Shown here: positions 1 to 8,951 of the stretch, piece by piece
How positions within the stretch are numbered: position 1 is the first letter of the stretch
Layout of the letters: every line of letters begins with the position of its first letter
Assembly: GCA_951812395.1 (NCBI GenBank)
Contig: CATOSD010000001.1
Coordinates: 1,275,108 to 1,339,107, forward strand
Length of the DNA: 64,000 nt
Source of the DNA: an uncultured Dehalococcoidia bacterium
Lineage (GTDB): Bacteria; Chloroflexota; Dehalococcoidia; Lucifugimonadales; CATOSD01
Reading direction: 5' to 3'
Program-made: the position numbers and the translations under genes
The notes under the pieces: model-generated
What the model was told of the DNA's origin: nothing
The model's input: the letters and a program-made list of their open reading frames with translations, nothing else
Databases searched by the model: none

Positions 1-1
1 G

Positions 2-583
2 CCCCGCAGCGTCCCCGACTTCGAGACGGGCTTCGCGGAGAAGCTGCCGGGGCGTTTGGAGTACTCGCCGCTTGGCGGGCTGTGGCACACGGAGGCCGGC
101 CCGTTGAATCAGGTGATCCACGTGTGGCCATACGACGACCTCGGCCACCGCGCCGATATTCGTGGCAGAACGGTCGCCGACGGCGCCTGGCCGCCCGACA
201 CCAGCCAGTACGTTGAGAACATGTACACCGAGATACTCATCCCGGCGCCTTTCATGACTCCGCTGGGCGACAGGAAGATCGGCCCGCTCTACGAGATGCG
301 CATCTACACCTACGACGTGGGCGGAGTAGCACAGGTCTTCGAGGCGTGGGAAGGGGCAATCGCTGAGCGTGAAAAGTTCTCGCCGCTGGCCGGCTGCTGG
401 ACCACCGAGATTGGCGGACTGAACAAGTTCATCCACCTGTGGGCCTACTCCAGCTTCGAGGAGAGGCTGAGAGTGCGAGCTGAGACCCGCGAGAAGGGCG
501 TCTGGCCGCCTCCCTCGGGCGTTACGCCGCTTAAGCAGGAGAACAAGCTGCTGCTCCCCGCCGACTGCTCGCCGATGCAGTAA
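2..583 (+). CDS. NIPSNAP-family protein, 5'-truncated by window edge
   Basis: The frame is open from the first bases of the window and stops at TAA 581-583, so only the C-terminal ~193 residues are visible. Two similar halves can be seen: one with SPLGGLWHTEAGPLNQ then VIHVWPYDDL, and one about 100 residues later with SPLAGCWTTEIGGLNK then FIHLWAYSSF. This duplicated ferredoxin-like pattern (pro-L-G-x-W-xTE-xG-LN-x-ItHlW) is typical of NIPSNAP proteins. The family is dimeric; its enzymatic role in bacteria is not settled and nothing here defines a substrate. It converges on the DUF2332 gene, with 27 bases between the two stops. Confidence 0.8.
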   Translation, partial: PRSVPDFETGFAEKLPGRLEYSPLGGLWHTEAGPLNQVIHVWPYDDLGHRADIRGRTVADGAWPPDTSQYVENMYTEILIPAPFMTPLGDRKIGPLYEMRIYTYDVGGVAQVFEAWEGAIAEREKFSPLAGCWTTEIGGLNKFIHLWAYSSFEERLRVRAETREKGVWPPPSGVTPLKQENKLLLPADCSPMQ

Positions 584-610
584 GAGAGATGTTTCGCGCG
601 GCGCGGCAGC

Positions 611-1669
611 TCAGGCCGCGCCGCCGAACCAGTCCAGCCACATGCCGTGATTGTCGCACCGGCCCAGCGCGAGGGAGGTCTTGCGTCCGCCTTCGTAGGC
701 GGTCAGCTCGAGCAGCGCTCCGACGCGTTCCTGTTGCGCGCCGTGCCGCTCGATGGACACGACGTACAGGTCGCGCCGGGCGCCGAACTCGTCCAGAATC
801 TCGCCAAACCGGCGGCGGCCGGCGGGCGGGAACTGGTTGAGCGTGTGGGTGTGGAACACGCACAGCGCGGTGTCGGGCGGGACGCTGTCGAGCACGCCGG
901 GCAGCGCATCCAGCGCGTCTGCGGCGATCAGGGTGGGCGTCTCGGCATCTGCCAGGCGCAGCGCGCCCTCGAGCGCCGCCACGCGCTGCCGGTGCTCCGG
1001 CCAGATCAGCGCCCGCAGCCAACTCACAGCCTCGGTGTCTCCCACGTCCACGGGGTCCAGGTCGATGCCCACGCGGAGGACGACGTCTGGCGGCGGGGCC
1101 GCGATTCCGGGCATCGGCTCGCCCCTCGGTTCGCAGAAGAGCTGGACAGGCGAGGCCGGGTCGCCCCAGCGGGCGTCATCGCCGTACTCGTAGTGAAAGC
1201 GGTCCCACAGCAGGTTGAGGCCCGCGCTCGCGCCCACTTCCACGAATGCCAACTCGCGAGTTGCCGAGCGAGCGGTCACTATGGCGAACGCCGGCAGCAG
1301 CACGGCGCAGCGGCCCACTTCGTTGGTCTGCACCAGCCGTGTCGAGACCGTTTCGACTATCCGCTCGCTGTGCTCGAGGCACAATGACCTGAAGTGGGAG
1401 TAGGCGCCCTCCCGGTCTTCCGGTGACTCTGCCAGGCTGGCGTAGTACGCAGAGAGTGGGTGGCTGGGGTTCTCGAGCAGCACGAGATGTGCAGCTCCGA
1501 GGAACAGGTTGGGCGGTGGCTGGCCCTCTGCGCAGTGGGTGGCCAACTCCAGGAGCTGGGGGTCATCGGCAATGCAGGTCGAGAGCCGCTCGTACAGCGG
1601 GGAGGAGTCGCGGCACTCCAGTTCGGCGAAGCGTCGAAACCGGTAAGCCAGCGCTTCGAGTTGGTTCAT
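611..1669 (-). CDS. DUF2332 family protein
   Basis: A 352-residue protein. The start chosen is the ATG at 1669 (MNQLEALAYRFRRFAE), preceded by GAGAGG; upstream codons in the same frame run antisense into the aminotransferase and look non-coding. The centre carries FVEVGASAGLNLLWDRF, a glycine-rich strand-loop typical of DUF2332 and reminiscent of a nucleotide- or SAM-binding loop, and the C-terminal half has CVFHTHTLNQFP. The family has no established biochemical role to my knowledge; a methyltransferase-like fold is a guess from the motif. It is divergent from the aminotransferase gene. Confidence 0.75.
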   Translation of the reverse strand: MNQLEALAYRFRRFAELECRDSSPLYERLSTCIADDPQLLELATHCAEGQPPPNLFLGAAHLVLLENPSHPLSAYYASLAESPEDREGAYSHFRSLCLEHSERIVETVSTRLVQTNEVGRCAVLLPAFAIVTARSATRELAFVEVGASAGLNLLWDRFHYEYGDDARWGDPASPVQLFCEPRGEPMPGIAAPPPDVVLRVGIDLDPVDVGDTEAVSWLRALIWPEHRQRVAALEGALRLADAETPTLIAADALDALPGVLDSVPPDTALCVFHTHTLNQFPPAGRRRFGEILDEFGARRDLYVVSIERHGAQQERVGALLELTAYEGGRKTSLALGRCDNHGMWLDWFGGAA

Positions 1670-1761
1670 AGCCTCTCGAGTCCTTGCCGCATTCTCACCG
1701 CAAGTCTGCGATGGAATTGGATCGCAGGGCGCGAATAGGAGATTGCCGGCGAGAATCAGCA

Positions 1762-1790
1762 TTCGCCTATTGGCGTAGTGCTTAGATAAT
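1762..1790 (+). promoter_or_regulatory. Predicted sigma70-type promoter for the aminotransferase gene
   Basis: GATAAT (1785-1790) is a 5/6 match to the -10 box. TTCGCC (1762-1767) lies 17 bases upstream and is a weak -35 box. Transcription would begin near 1797, about 29 bases before the TTG start at 1826. The palindrome GTTAAC follows the -10 box. Confidence 0.35.
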
Positions 1791-1825
1791 GTTAACATGC
1801 GCGCCAAGAAGAAGGAGGTGTTGAA

Positions 1826-3181
1826 TTGACCACGAACACGTTGAGCGGCGAGGTTATAGAAGACCTCAAGCAGATGGCATCCGCGCACTTCTGGCCGCAC
1901 GCGCGGTTGGCGGGCGACATGTCTGAGGATACCGGCGTCAAGCTGGCGAGCGCCGCGTCGGGCGTCTGGGTGGATGACGCCGAGGGCAGGCGTTGGTTCG
2001 ACACCCTTTCGAGTATGTGGCTTGTTAACATCGGCCACGGCCGTGAAGAGGTCGCGCAGGCCGTATTCGAACAGATGAAGGACATCAGTTATTCGCCGGG
2101 CGGAACGGTAAGCCCCGCGACGGTCAAGCTGTCGGCCAAAGTGGCGTCGCTGGCGCCTGACAAGGACTCTCGCGTCTACTTCGTCAGCGGTGGCTCCGAG
2201 GCAGTGGAGACCGCCATCAAGATGGCGAAGAACTACCACAAGAACAACGGCGAGCCCACGCGCTGGAAGGTTATCAGCAGGCGTGGCTCATATCATGGGG
2301 CGACTCACGCCTGCATGAGCCTGGGCGGCGGAGGCATCAGCGCGCCAGTGAACTTCGGCCCGATGGTGCCCGGCAACATCCACATCGACAACCCCAACGC
2401 CTACCGCGGGCCTCGCACGGACTTGGAGTGCGCTGACGAGCTTGAGCGCACCATTCAGCACGAAGGGCCCAGCACGGTGGCCGCCTTCATCGGCGAGCCT
2501 ATCTCCGCCGCGGCGGGCATTCACGTCCCCGATCCGGGCTACTGGCCAAGGGTCCGCGAGATCTGCGACAAGTACGGTGTGATCATGATCTGCGACGAGG
2601 TCATTACCGGCTTCGGGCGGACGGGCAAGATGTTCGCAACCGAGCACTGGGACGTCCAGCCCGACATCTTCACGGTTGCCAAGGCGCTCACCAGCGGCTA
2701 CCTTCCGATAGGCGCAGCCGTTGCGAGCAAGAAGGTGTCCGAGGCCTTCATGGGCGACGAGGAGTCGGCTTTCCGTCACCTGATTACGTTTGGCGGCAAC
2801 CCGGCATCCTGCGCCGCCGGCCTCGCCAACCTCGAAATCATGGAGGGCGAGGGCATGGTGGAGAACTCGGCCCGCATGGGCGAGTACCTGTACGAGCAGC
2901 TTCAGACGCTCTACGAGCATAGGATCGTCGGCGACGTGCGGGGCGGGATGGGCCTTCTGGCCGCGGTCGAGATCGTCCAGGACCGTGACACCAAGGAGAA
3001 GTTCCCCAAAGAGGCCGACATCTCCAAGAAGTTCAACGACGCCTGGAACCGCAATGGCCTGCTGGGGCGTGCCGGCGACGTAATCTCGCTGGCCCCGCCG
3101 CTGTGCATCACCAAGGACGAGGTGGACTGGTTGGTCAAGAGCGTCGACGACGCGATCACCGAGGTAGAGAGCCAACTCTAG
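1826..3181 (+). CDS. Class III PLP-dependent aminotransferase
   Basis: A 451-residue fold-type I transaminase of the omega-amino acid/pyruvate type. The start is TTG 1826, because GGAGG (1814-1818) lies 7 bases upstream and the TTG at 1821 runs straight into a stop. Visible signatures are SGGSEAVETAIKMAK (cofactor phosphate cup), GSYHGATHA (PLP-stacking loop), ICDEVITGFGRTGK (Asp to the pyridine nitrogen) and TVAKALTSGYLPIGA (Lys forming the Schiff base). Length fits the family. The amino donor cannot be read from sequence. The next gene on the same strand is a GMC oxidoreductase, so oxidation plus transamination of an alcohol or amine is possible. Confidence 0.9.
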   Translation: MTTNTLSGEVIEDLKQMASAHFWPHARLAGDMSEDTGVKLASAASGVWVDDAEGRRWFDTLSSMWLVNIGHGREEVAQAVFEQMKDISYSPGGTVSPATVKLSAKVASLAPDKDSRVYFVSGGSEAVETAIKMAKNYHKNNGEPTRWKVISRRGSYHGATHACMSLGGGGISAPVNFGPMVPGNIHIDNPNAYRGPRTDLECADELERTIQHEGPSTVAAFIGEPISAAAGIHVPDPGYWPRVREICDKYGVIMICDEVITGFGRTGKMFATEHWDVQPDIFTVAKALTSGYLPIGAAVASKKVSEAFMGDEESAFRHLITFGGNPASCAAGLANLEIMEGEGMVENSARMGEYLYEQLQTLYEHRIVGDVRGGMGLLAAVEIVQDRDTKEKFPKEADISKKFNDAWNRNGLLGRAGDVISLAPPLCITKDEVDWLVKSVDDAITEVESQL

Positions 3182-3198
3182 CGCTTTCGGGGCGTTCG

Positions 3199-3290
3199 CG
3201 AAAAGCGGGCGCCCCTCCCGGTTTGAGCTACCAGAGCCGGGGGCGTCACCTGTGCCCATGCTGGCGCAGACGTGGCGCCCCCGCTTTTCG
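3199..3290 (+). terminator. Nested inverted repeat between aminotransferase and GMC genes
   Basis: The left arm CGAAAAGCGGGCGCC (3199-3213) pairs with GGCGCCCCCGCTTTTCG (3274-3290), with a two-base bulge. Inside sits a second small stem, CCCGG (3217-3221) with CCGGG (3237-3241). The right arm contains TTTT, so it could end the aminotransferase transcript, or it could be a structured intercistronic RNA. The GMC start at 3344 lies beyond it. Confidence 0.45.
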
Positions 3291-3343
3291 TGTATGGACC
3301 CGTCCCGCGCGCCCGGGGCGCGGCCATCGGAAAGGGACTGGCC

Positions 3344-4891
3344 ATGCTTTACGACTACGTTATCGTCGGCGCCGGCTCGGCCGGCGCGATCCTGGCGACG
3401 CGCCTGACCGAAAACCCGGCCACCTCGGTTCTGCTCCTGGAGGCGGGCCGCGACTTCCCGCACATCGAACAACTGCCGGAAGAAGTCAGGTTCAACTCCT
3501 CGCGCACCGACAAGCTCATCAGCGACAGCGAGCACAACTGGAACTTCGAGGGCAAAGCGAGCTCCCTCGGGGAGCCGATGAACGTTCCGCGCGGCAAGGT
3601 GACGGGCGGCTCCAGCGCCATCAACGCGCAGATTTTCCTGCGGGGCGAGTCCGACGACTACGACACCTGGGCGTCGTGGGGAAACTCCGAGTGGAGCTAC
3701 CAGAAGGTGCTACCCTTCTTCCGCAGGCTGGAGAACGACCAGGACTTCCGGGACGACTACCACGGCTCCGACGGCCCCATCTACGCCCGGCGGGAGCCGC
3801 GCGAGAACTGGGCGCCACCGCAGGCGGCCTTCTACAACGCCTGCCGGTCCGCCGGCTTCGCCGATGTTCCCGACCACAACAACCCCGACTCCACAGGTGT
3901 CGGCCCCATGCCCCGCAACGACCTCGACGGCACGCGCGTGAGCACCGCGATAGGCTACCTGGGCATGTCTCGCCACCGGCTCAACCTCACCATACGGAGC
4001 GAGTGCCTGGCAAATCGTGTAGTCTTCAACGACGACAGGGCCGTTGGCGTGGAGGTCGAGAGCGGCGGCGAGACGTTCACCGCCGAGGGGCGCGAGATCA
4101 TTCTCAGCGCCGGCGCTGTTGGCTCGCCGCACTTGCTCATGCTCTCCGGTGTGGGTCCACGAGCACAGCTTGAACAGTACGGAATTTCAGTCGTGCGCGA
4201 CTTGCCCGGCGTAGGGCAGAATCTGCGCGATCATCCGCAGTTGGCTCTCGCCTGGAGCACCAAGCCCGGCTACGACCTCCGCAGGCTCAACACATTCGGG
4301 CTGTCGCTGCGCTACACGGCCACCGGCTCGCACCTGCGAAACGACATGATGATAATCATGCTCTCGTACGCCACCGACTGGGACAGCAGGGGTGTGATGG
4401 GCAGCAGGCCGCTGGGCATCGGCATGATCGCGCACCTTTACCTGGCGTTGTCGTCCGGCGAGCTGAGGCTCCAGTCTGCCGACCCCAGGGTGCAGCCGTT
4501 CCTCGACTACAGAATGCTCAGCCACCCCTTCGACATCGAGCGCATGAAGGAGGAGGTGCGGCTTTGCATGAAGCTGGCCGACCACCCCGACTTCGCCGAA
4601 ATCATCGACTGCAGGGTACGTCCGACCGACGAGGAGCTGGCCACGGAGGAGGCGCTGGAAGACTGGATGCTGCGCACGGTGTCCACCGGCCACCACATCT
4701 CCTGCACGTGCAAGATGGGGCCGGCGGACGATCCCATGGCCGTGGTGGACCAGTTCGGGCGTGTCCACGGCCTGCGCGGGCTGCGCGTGGCCGACGCCTC
4801 CATCATGCCCGACTGCGTGCGCGCCAACACCAACGTGCCTACCATGATGATAGGTGAGCGGGTGGCGGACTTTTTGGCGTCCGGTCGCTGA
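3344..4891 (+). CDS. GMC family FAD-dependent oxidoreductase (choline dehydrogenase-like)
   Basis: A 515-residue flavoprotein that oxidises an alcohol. The ATG at 3344 is chosen because the dinucleotide-binding strand starts at once (MLYDYVIVGAGSAGA, Gly 9, 11 and 14); the GTG at 3272 would add 24 non-conserved residues and falls inside the upstream hairpin. GMC signature 1 is GKVTGGSSAINAQIFLRG and signature 2 is SAGAVGSPHLLMLSGVGP. The C-terminal catalytic region has STGHHISCTCKMG and RANTNVPTMMIGERVADF. No signal peptide is visible, so it should be cytoplasmic. Family members act on choline, polyethylene glycols or other alcohols; the substrate here is unknown. Confidence 0.9.
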   Translation: MLYDYVIVGAGSAGAILATRLTENPATSVLLLEAGRDFPHIEQLPEEVRFNSSRTDKLISDSEHNWNFEGKASSLGEPMNVPRGKVTGGSSAINAQIFLRGESDDYDTWASWGNSEWSYQKVLPFFRRLENDQDFRDDYHGSDGPIYARREPRENWAPPQAAFYNACRSAGFADVPDHNNPDSTGVGPMPRNDLDGTRVSTAIGYLGMSRHRLNLTIRSECLANRVVFNDDRAVGVEVESGGETFTAEGREIILSAGAVGSPHLLMLSGVGPRAQLEQYGISVVRDLPGVGQNLRDHPQLALAWSTKPGYDLRRLNTFGLSLRYTATGSHLRNDMMIIMLSYATDWDSRGVMGSRPLGIGMIAHLYLALSSGELRLQSADPRVQPFLDYRMLSHPFDIERMKEEVRLCMKLADHPDFAEIIDCRVRPTDEELATEEALEDWMLRTVSTGHHISCTCKMGPADDPMAVVDQFGRVHGLRGLRVADASIMPDCVRANTNVPTMMIGERVADFLASGR

Positions 4892-4903
4892 CAGCGTTCG
4901 GAA

Positions 4904-4933
4904 TTGACAGTTTTGATGGCCCGGTGTTAGTGT
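4904..4933 (+). promoter_or_regulatory. Predicted promoter for the CapA-like gene
   Basis: A perfect -35 box TTGACA (4904-4909) is followed after 18 bases by TAGTGT (4928-4933), a weak -10 box. The start site would be near 4940, about 42 bases before the ATG at 4982. Confidence 0.4.
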
Positions 4934-4981
4934 CTTTCCGGGCTGCTATTGTTTGCCAAGATTCTGCCCTACGGAGATACA

Positions 4982-6310
4982 ATGAGCGTTCACACATTCG
5001 TCGCGACCGGGGACTCCATCATAAGTCGCAGGGTGTCCAACCGCACAGACAAGGCGTTTCTCGACCTGGTGGAGCTGATACAAGGCGCCGACAGCGCCTT
5101 TACCAACCTGGAGATAGTGACGCCGCGCGAGCCTTGGGTGCCTTTCTCGGAGTACGGCGGGCTGCACCTCGGCTCGCCCGCGTTCATACTGGACGAACTC
5201 GATTGGATGGGCTTCAACCTCTACTGCGCCGCCAACAACCACTCGGTGGACTTCACCTACCAGGGCCTGGTTGACACCATGGCCGAGCTCGATGACCGTG
5301 GCCTCGCCTACGCCGGCGCGGGCATGTCGCTGGGCGAGGCGCGCAGCCCCGCCTACCTCGACACGCCGGTGGGCAGGGTGGGCCTGCTTGCCTGCGCCTC
5401 CACCTTCTCGACCAGCGCGCAGGCCTCCGCCAGCCGGCCCGACATGGGCGGCCGCCCGGGCATCAGCCCCATGCGCTACGTCACCCACTACGAGCTCGAC
5501 GCCGAACGACTGGCCGCCATCAAAGAGATCGACGAGACGCTGGGCACCGATGTGGTAACTCGCAAGATGCGTGATTGGCTGAGAGATGACGCCCCAGACG
5601 CCTACAAGTTCGTAAACCTGAACTTCAAAGAAGGGGACAGTGTTGGCGTTCGCACCCAGCCCAGGGAGGACGACCTCGAGGACATCGCCCATTGGATCGC
5701 AGAGGCCAAGCGCAGGTCCGATCTTGTGGTGGCCACGATCCACGCGCACGAGGGGCAGAACGGAGACTTAAACACCCAGGACATCGCCGACTTCATCGTG
5801 CCTATGGCGCACCGCTGGATAGACGCCGGCGCCGACGTGTTCGTGGGCCACGGCCCTCACACGCTGAGGGGCGTGGAGATCTACAAGGGCAAACCCATCT
5901 TCTACTCACTGGGCAACTTCTTCTTCACGATAGCGACGCTTCACCGCTACGGCAGCGAGGTGTACGAGCAACACAAGCTGCCGCCCACGGCCACGCCCGC
6001 GGACGTGTATGAGTCGCTCGCCTACGACGAGGACGGCAACTACAAGGGCATGGAGGGCGACCCTCAGTTCTGGCGGACCGTTGTGCCGGTGTGCAGGTTC
6101 GAGGGCAGAAAGTTGCTCAGTGTCGACCTACACCCCGTCGACCTCGGCTACGACCTGCCGCCCACTCAACGTGGCATACCCACGCTCTCCAACCACGAAG
6201 AGGGCGCGATAATCCTCGAGAACGTGCAACAGCTTTCCGAACCGTTCGGCACCGGGATTCGGATAGAGTCGGAAGGCGACCGCGTGGTGGGGCGTGTCCG
6301 GATCGACTAG
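4982..6310 (+). CDS. CapA family protein (poly-gamma-glutamate-type metallophosphoesterase fold)
   Basis: A 442-residue protein of the PGA_cap family. The ATG at 4982 follows GGAG (4973-4976) and begins MSVHTFVATGDSIISRR, which matches the family's first metal-ligand segment (GD...R). Further signatures are TNLEIVTP, AANNHSVDF, ATIHAHEGQN and FVGHGPHTLRGVEIYKG followed by YSLGNFFF. These are the conserved Asp/Asn/His segments of a calcineurin-like phosphoesterase fold. The founding member acts in poly-gamma-glutamate synthesis, but most homologues outside capsule operons have no proven role, and there are no capsule genes here. No signal peptide is seen. Confidence 0.85.
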   Translation: MSVHTFVATGDSIISRRVSNRTDKAFLDLVELIQGADSAFTNLEIVTPREPWVPFSEYGGLHLGSPAFILDELDWMGFNLYCAANNHSVDFTYQGLVDTMAELDDRGLAYAGAGMSLGEARSPAYLDTPVGRVGLLACASTFSTSAQASASRPDMGGRPGISPMRYVTHYELDAERLAAIKEIDETLGTDVVTRKMRDWLRDDAPDAYKFVNLNFKEGDSVGVRTQPREDDLEDIAHWIAEAKRRSDLVVATIHAHEGQNGDLNTQDIADFIVPMAHRWIDAGADVFVGHGPHTLRGVEIYKGKPIFYSLGNFFFTIATLHRYGSEVYEQHKLPPTATPADVYESLAYDEDGNYKGMEGDPQFWRTVVPVCRFEGRKLLSVDLHPVDLGYDLPPTQRGIPTLSNHEEGAIILENVQQLSEPFGTGIRIESEGDRVVGRVRID

Positions 6311-6460
6311 CTCCGTTCGGCAAGTGGCCCGGATTTCGGCCCGTTCCTGTGTGTGCGACCGGGCCGCGGCGAAGCGTTTCTGATACGCCACGGGCCAGAT
6401 TAATCTCCGGCGCGAACGAAGCTGAACCTGGATATCGAGCCGATTCGCCTTATCCTGATA

Positions 6461-6489
6461 TTGCATTTTGGAGGCTGTGCTTTTAGAAT
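6461..6489 (+). promoter_or_regulatory. Predicted promoter of the ABC importer operon
   Basis: TTGCAT (6461-6466), a 17-base spacer and TAGAAT (6484-6489, 5/6 match to the -10 box). It leaves a leader of about 78 bases before the substrate-binding protein. The rest of the intergenic space 6311-6573 shows no gene. Confidence 0.5.
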
Positions 6490-6573
6490 TGCGTGAACTT
6501 TGTCGGGCCGCCGGTAGACGGCCAATTGGATGACAGGTAGCTCCAATCTCAAAATCGGAGGAGGTCAACACCT

Positions 6574-8433
6574 ATGAGAAGGAAGTTTCCCTTAGTCCTG
6601 TTCGCAGTGCTGGCGCTGGCGGCCCTTTCGTTGGCCGTCATCGCCTGCTCGTCGGCGGACGATGAGGAGGATGCGCCGACGACGAGTCAGGCCCAGCCGA
6701 CGCAGGCCCCTGCCATGGCGCAGCCGACGCAGGCTCCTGCCATGGCGCAGGCCACTGCAGCGCCCGCGCCGGTAGCCGCGCCAACCGCGGTTCCCGCGTA
6801 TACCCAGCCTACGGCAACGCCGATGACTATGATGCCCGAGTCAGAGGTAGACCGAGGGGGCATTCTGAGTCACGCGGTGCACGAGACGTTCGCGGGCTTC
6901 GACCTCCATTGGGAGGGCAGCTACATCGCGGTGCAGCCGCTGGCGCCTATCTACAACGGTTTGCTGACCAGGGACATCAAGGCCGCGGGCGACGACCCCG
7001 TCGGCCAGCTCGCGCCCGACCTGGCCGAGTCTTGGGAGGCTCAGGACGGCGGCCTGAAGTATATCTTCCATCTGCGCGACGACGCGACCTGGAACGACGG
7101 CACCGAGTTCTCCTGTGAGGACGTGGACGCCACGTTCTCGAGGTGGTACAACCCCGACGTCTCCACACGCAAGGCCGTGTTCCCGACCATGCGCGAAGAC
7201 TGGCAGTGCACGGACGACTACACCTTCGAGGTCAGTTTCGACGTAGCGCAAGGCTCCTTCCTTACGGCGATTGGTAGCGCGCGCTTCGAGATGATGCAGA
7301 AGGAGACCATAGCCAAGGTTACCAAGTTCCGCCAGGGTCTGGCCAAAGAGCCCGGGTTCCTGGTGGGCACCGGCCCCTATGAAGTCGATACCTGGACGCC
7401 AGGCGTGGACTTCGTCGGCAAGCGCCGCATGGACTACTGGAAGGACGGAGTGGACGGGGACCCGCTACCCTATCTGGACGGCTACCAGTCCGTGGTCATC
7501 ACCGACCTTTCGGCCATGTTCGCGGCCTTCCGCGGCCAGCGCCTGACGATGGGCGGGATCGCCCGCCACCTGGAGAAGAGCGAGGCGGACATCATCGAGA
7601 GCCGCCCGGACCTCAAGAGCAGGATTACCATCCTGGTTGGGCCTCGCAACGCCTGGCACAACGTAGCATTCAACCTTGCCAACCCGCCCACTGATGACTT
7701 GCGCGTGAGGCAGGCGTTCTTCTACGCCATCGACCAGCGCGCGACGATCCAGGCCGCGGTCGAGGGCTGGGGCAACCTGGGATCGCACATAGGCCCGCAC
7801 CTGCCGTTCGCCATTCCCAAGGCCGAACTGGAAGCCGATCCGCGCTACAGCACCGACATGGATGCCCGACGCGCGAAGGCTCAGGAACTGCTGGCGGAAG
7901 CCGGCTTTGCCGACGGCCTGCAGCTCGAGCTCATCCAGCGGCGCGGCCCGCTCTACAACCGCGGAGCCATCGCCAACCAGGCCGACCTGAAGAAGGCCGG
8001 CATCGACATCACCATCCGGCTTGTGGACACCGCGACGATAGGTGACGTCGCCAACTCCGGTGAGTTCAACATCTTCACCTCTCCGGGTTCAACCCTGCTG
8101 GACGACCCCGACGGCTACTGGGCCCGCTGGCTCTCCACGCAGTCTGACAGGGTAAACTACTCGCGTTACAAGAACCCGAAGTTCGACGAGCTTTACGCGG
8201 CACAGTCGAGGGAAATCGACATAGCCAAGAGGATCGAGTTGGCTCGGCAGATCGACCGCATGCTTCTTGAAGACGGCGTCGAGCAGCGCAGCTACTACTG
8301 GTTCCAGTCGATGTCTCACTGGAACAACCTGCAGGGCTGGCACATGAAATTCGGCGACAACGTGTACAACTTCGGCCGCTGGGAAGAGGTCTGGTGCAGG
8401 ACCGGAAACTGCAACGACGGCAGCGGCGGCTAA
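6574..8433 (+). CDS. ABC transporter substrate-binding lipoprotein, peptide/opine/nickel family (SBP_bac_5)
   Basis: A 619-residue solute-binding protein. GGAGGAGG ends 8 bases before the ATG at 6574. Residues 1-25 form a lipoprotein signal (hydrophobic 8-23, lipobox VIAC with Cys25). Residues about 30-88 are a low-complexity Gln/Pro/Thr/Ala linker with two copies of QPTQAPAMA, as in many lipid-anchored binding proteins of Gram-positive and Chloroflexota-type envelopes. The mature domain shows the family pattern: LAPDLAESWE, FHLRDDATWNDGTEF, VGTGPYEVDTW and DLRVRQAFFYAIDQR. It should sit outside the membrane and deliver ligand to the two permeases downstream. Ligand class (peptide or other) is not readable. 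Confidence 0.93.
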   Translation: MRRKFPLVLFAVLALAALSLAVIACSSADDEEDAPTTSQAQPTQAPAMAQPTQAPAMAQATAAPAPVAAPTAVPAYTQPTATPMTMMPESEVDRGGILSHAVHETFAGFDLHWEGSYIAVQPLAPIYNGLLTRDIKAAGDDPVGQLAPDLAESWEAQDGGLKYIFHLRDDATWNDGTEFSCEDVDATFSRWYNPDVSTRKAVFPTMREDWQCTDDYTFEVSFDVAQGSFLTAIGSARFEMMQKETIAKVTKFRQGLAKEPGFLVGTGPYEVDTWTPGVDFVGKRRMDYWKDGVDGDPLPYLDGYQSVVITDLSAMFAAFRGQRLTMGGIARHLEKSEADIIESRPDLKSRITILVGPRNAWHNVAFNLANPPTDDLRVRQAFFYAIDQRATIQAAVEGWGNLGSHIGPHLPFAIPKAELEADPRYSTDMDARRAKAQELLAEAGFADGLQLELIQRRGPLYNRGAIANQADLKKAGIDITIRLVDTATIGDVANSGEFNIFTSPGSTLLDDPDGYWARWLSTQSDRVNYSRYKNPKFDELYAAQSREIDIAKRIELARQIDRMLLEDGVEQRSYYWFQSMSHWNNLQGWHMKFGDNVYNFGRWEEVWCRTGNCNDGSGG

Positions 8434-8456
8434 GCAACCAGAAGAGACCTTGAAAT

Positions 8457-8499
8457 GCCGAGCCTCACTGTGGCCCTCAGAGCCGCAGTGAGGCTCGGC
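8457..8499 (+). terminator. Intercistronic stem-loop after the binding-protein gene
   Basis: Perfect 14-bp stem: GCCGAGCCTCACTG (8457-8470) with CAGTGAGGCTCGGC (8486-8499), 15-base loop. No U-run follows (TTAACAG), so it is more likely an attenuator or 3' stabiliser that keeps binding-protein mRNA in excess over permease mRNA, as is common in such operons. Confidence 0.6.
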
Positions 8500-8673
8500 T
8501 TAACAGCCAAGAGTTCGCCATCTCTATGGCGGGTTCCTGGCAAGTACCGGAGGGGCTAGTCCTGCGGCGCGCAGGTCCCACCTTCCGGTTTTCGCCAGGC
8601 AATCGTCATGCTTTGTGTCCAGGCCCCACTACCCAGCCTGGGTACAGAAACGTTTCGACATTGGAGGGCAGTG

Positions 8674-8892
8674 GTGAGATCAGTCAACGTGGGGAACGGG
8701 ATTGTGTTCGCTTTCGGGGGTGCCGCAGCGGGATTTTTCATCTCCGTCTTCATTGGACTGGTGCTGCTGTTCGTGGACTACAGCGAACTAAACGTGAACC
8801 TGGTGAAGACTTCCAACTGGGCCATGCCTATCGTCGGTGCGATAGCTGGTGGGGTCTTCGGGCTGATGTCGAGAGAGGAGTCTCGCTTCTGA
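8674..8892 (+). CDS. Small two-TM membrane protein inside the ABC operon
   Basis: A 72-residue protein. The start is GTG 8674, 5 bases after GGAGGG (8663-8668). Two hydrophobic spans are visible: residues about 9-34 (GIVFAFGGAAAGFFISVFIG and onward) and about 50-65 (AMPIVGAIAGGVFGLM), joined by a polar loop DYSELNVNLVKTSN. It is not a known ABC component. Its place between the binding protein and the first permease, on the same strand, suggests it is co-expressed with the importer. I do not recognise a family; it could be an accessory subunit or an unrelated passenger. Confidence 0.6.
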   Translation: MRSVNVGNGIVFAFGGAAAGFFISVFIGLVLLFVDYSELNVNLVKTSNWAMPIVGAIAGGVFGLMSREESRF

Positions 8893-8951
8893 TACGCACC
8901 GGGCTGTCCCGGACGGGCAGGGCGCCTGCCCGGCGAATGGGGTGAAACCAA

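Noticed and set aside
2288..3535. A 415-codon minus-strand frame opposite the aminotransferase
   Set aside because: It is the antisense of a well-supported gene; composition is typical of shadow frames.
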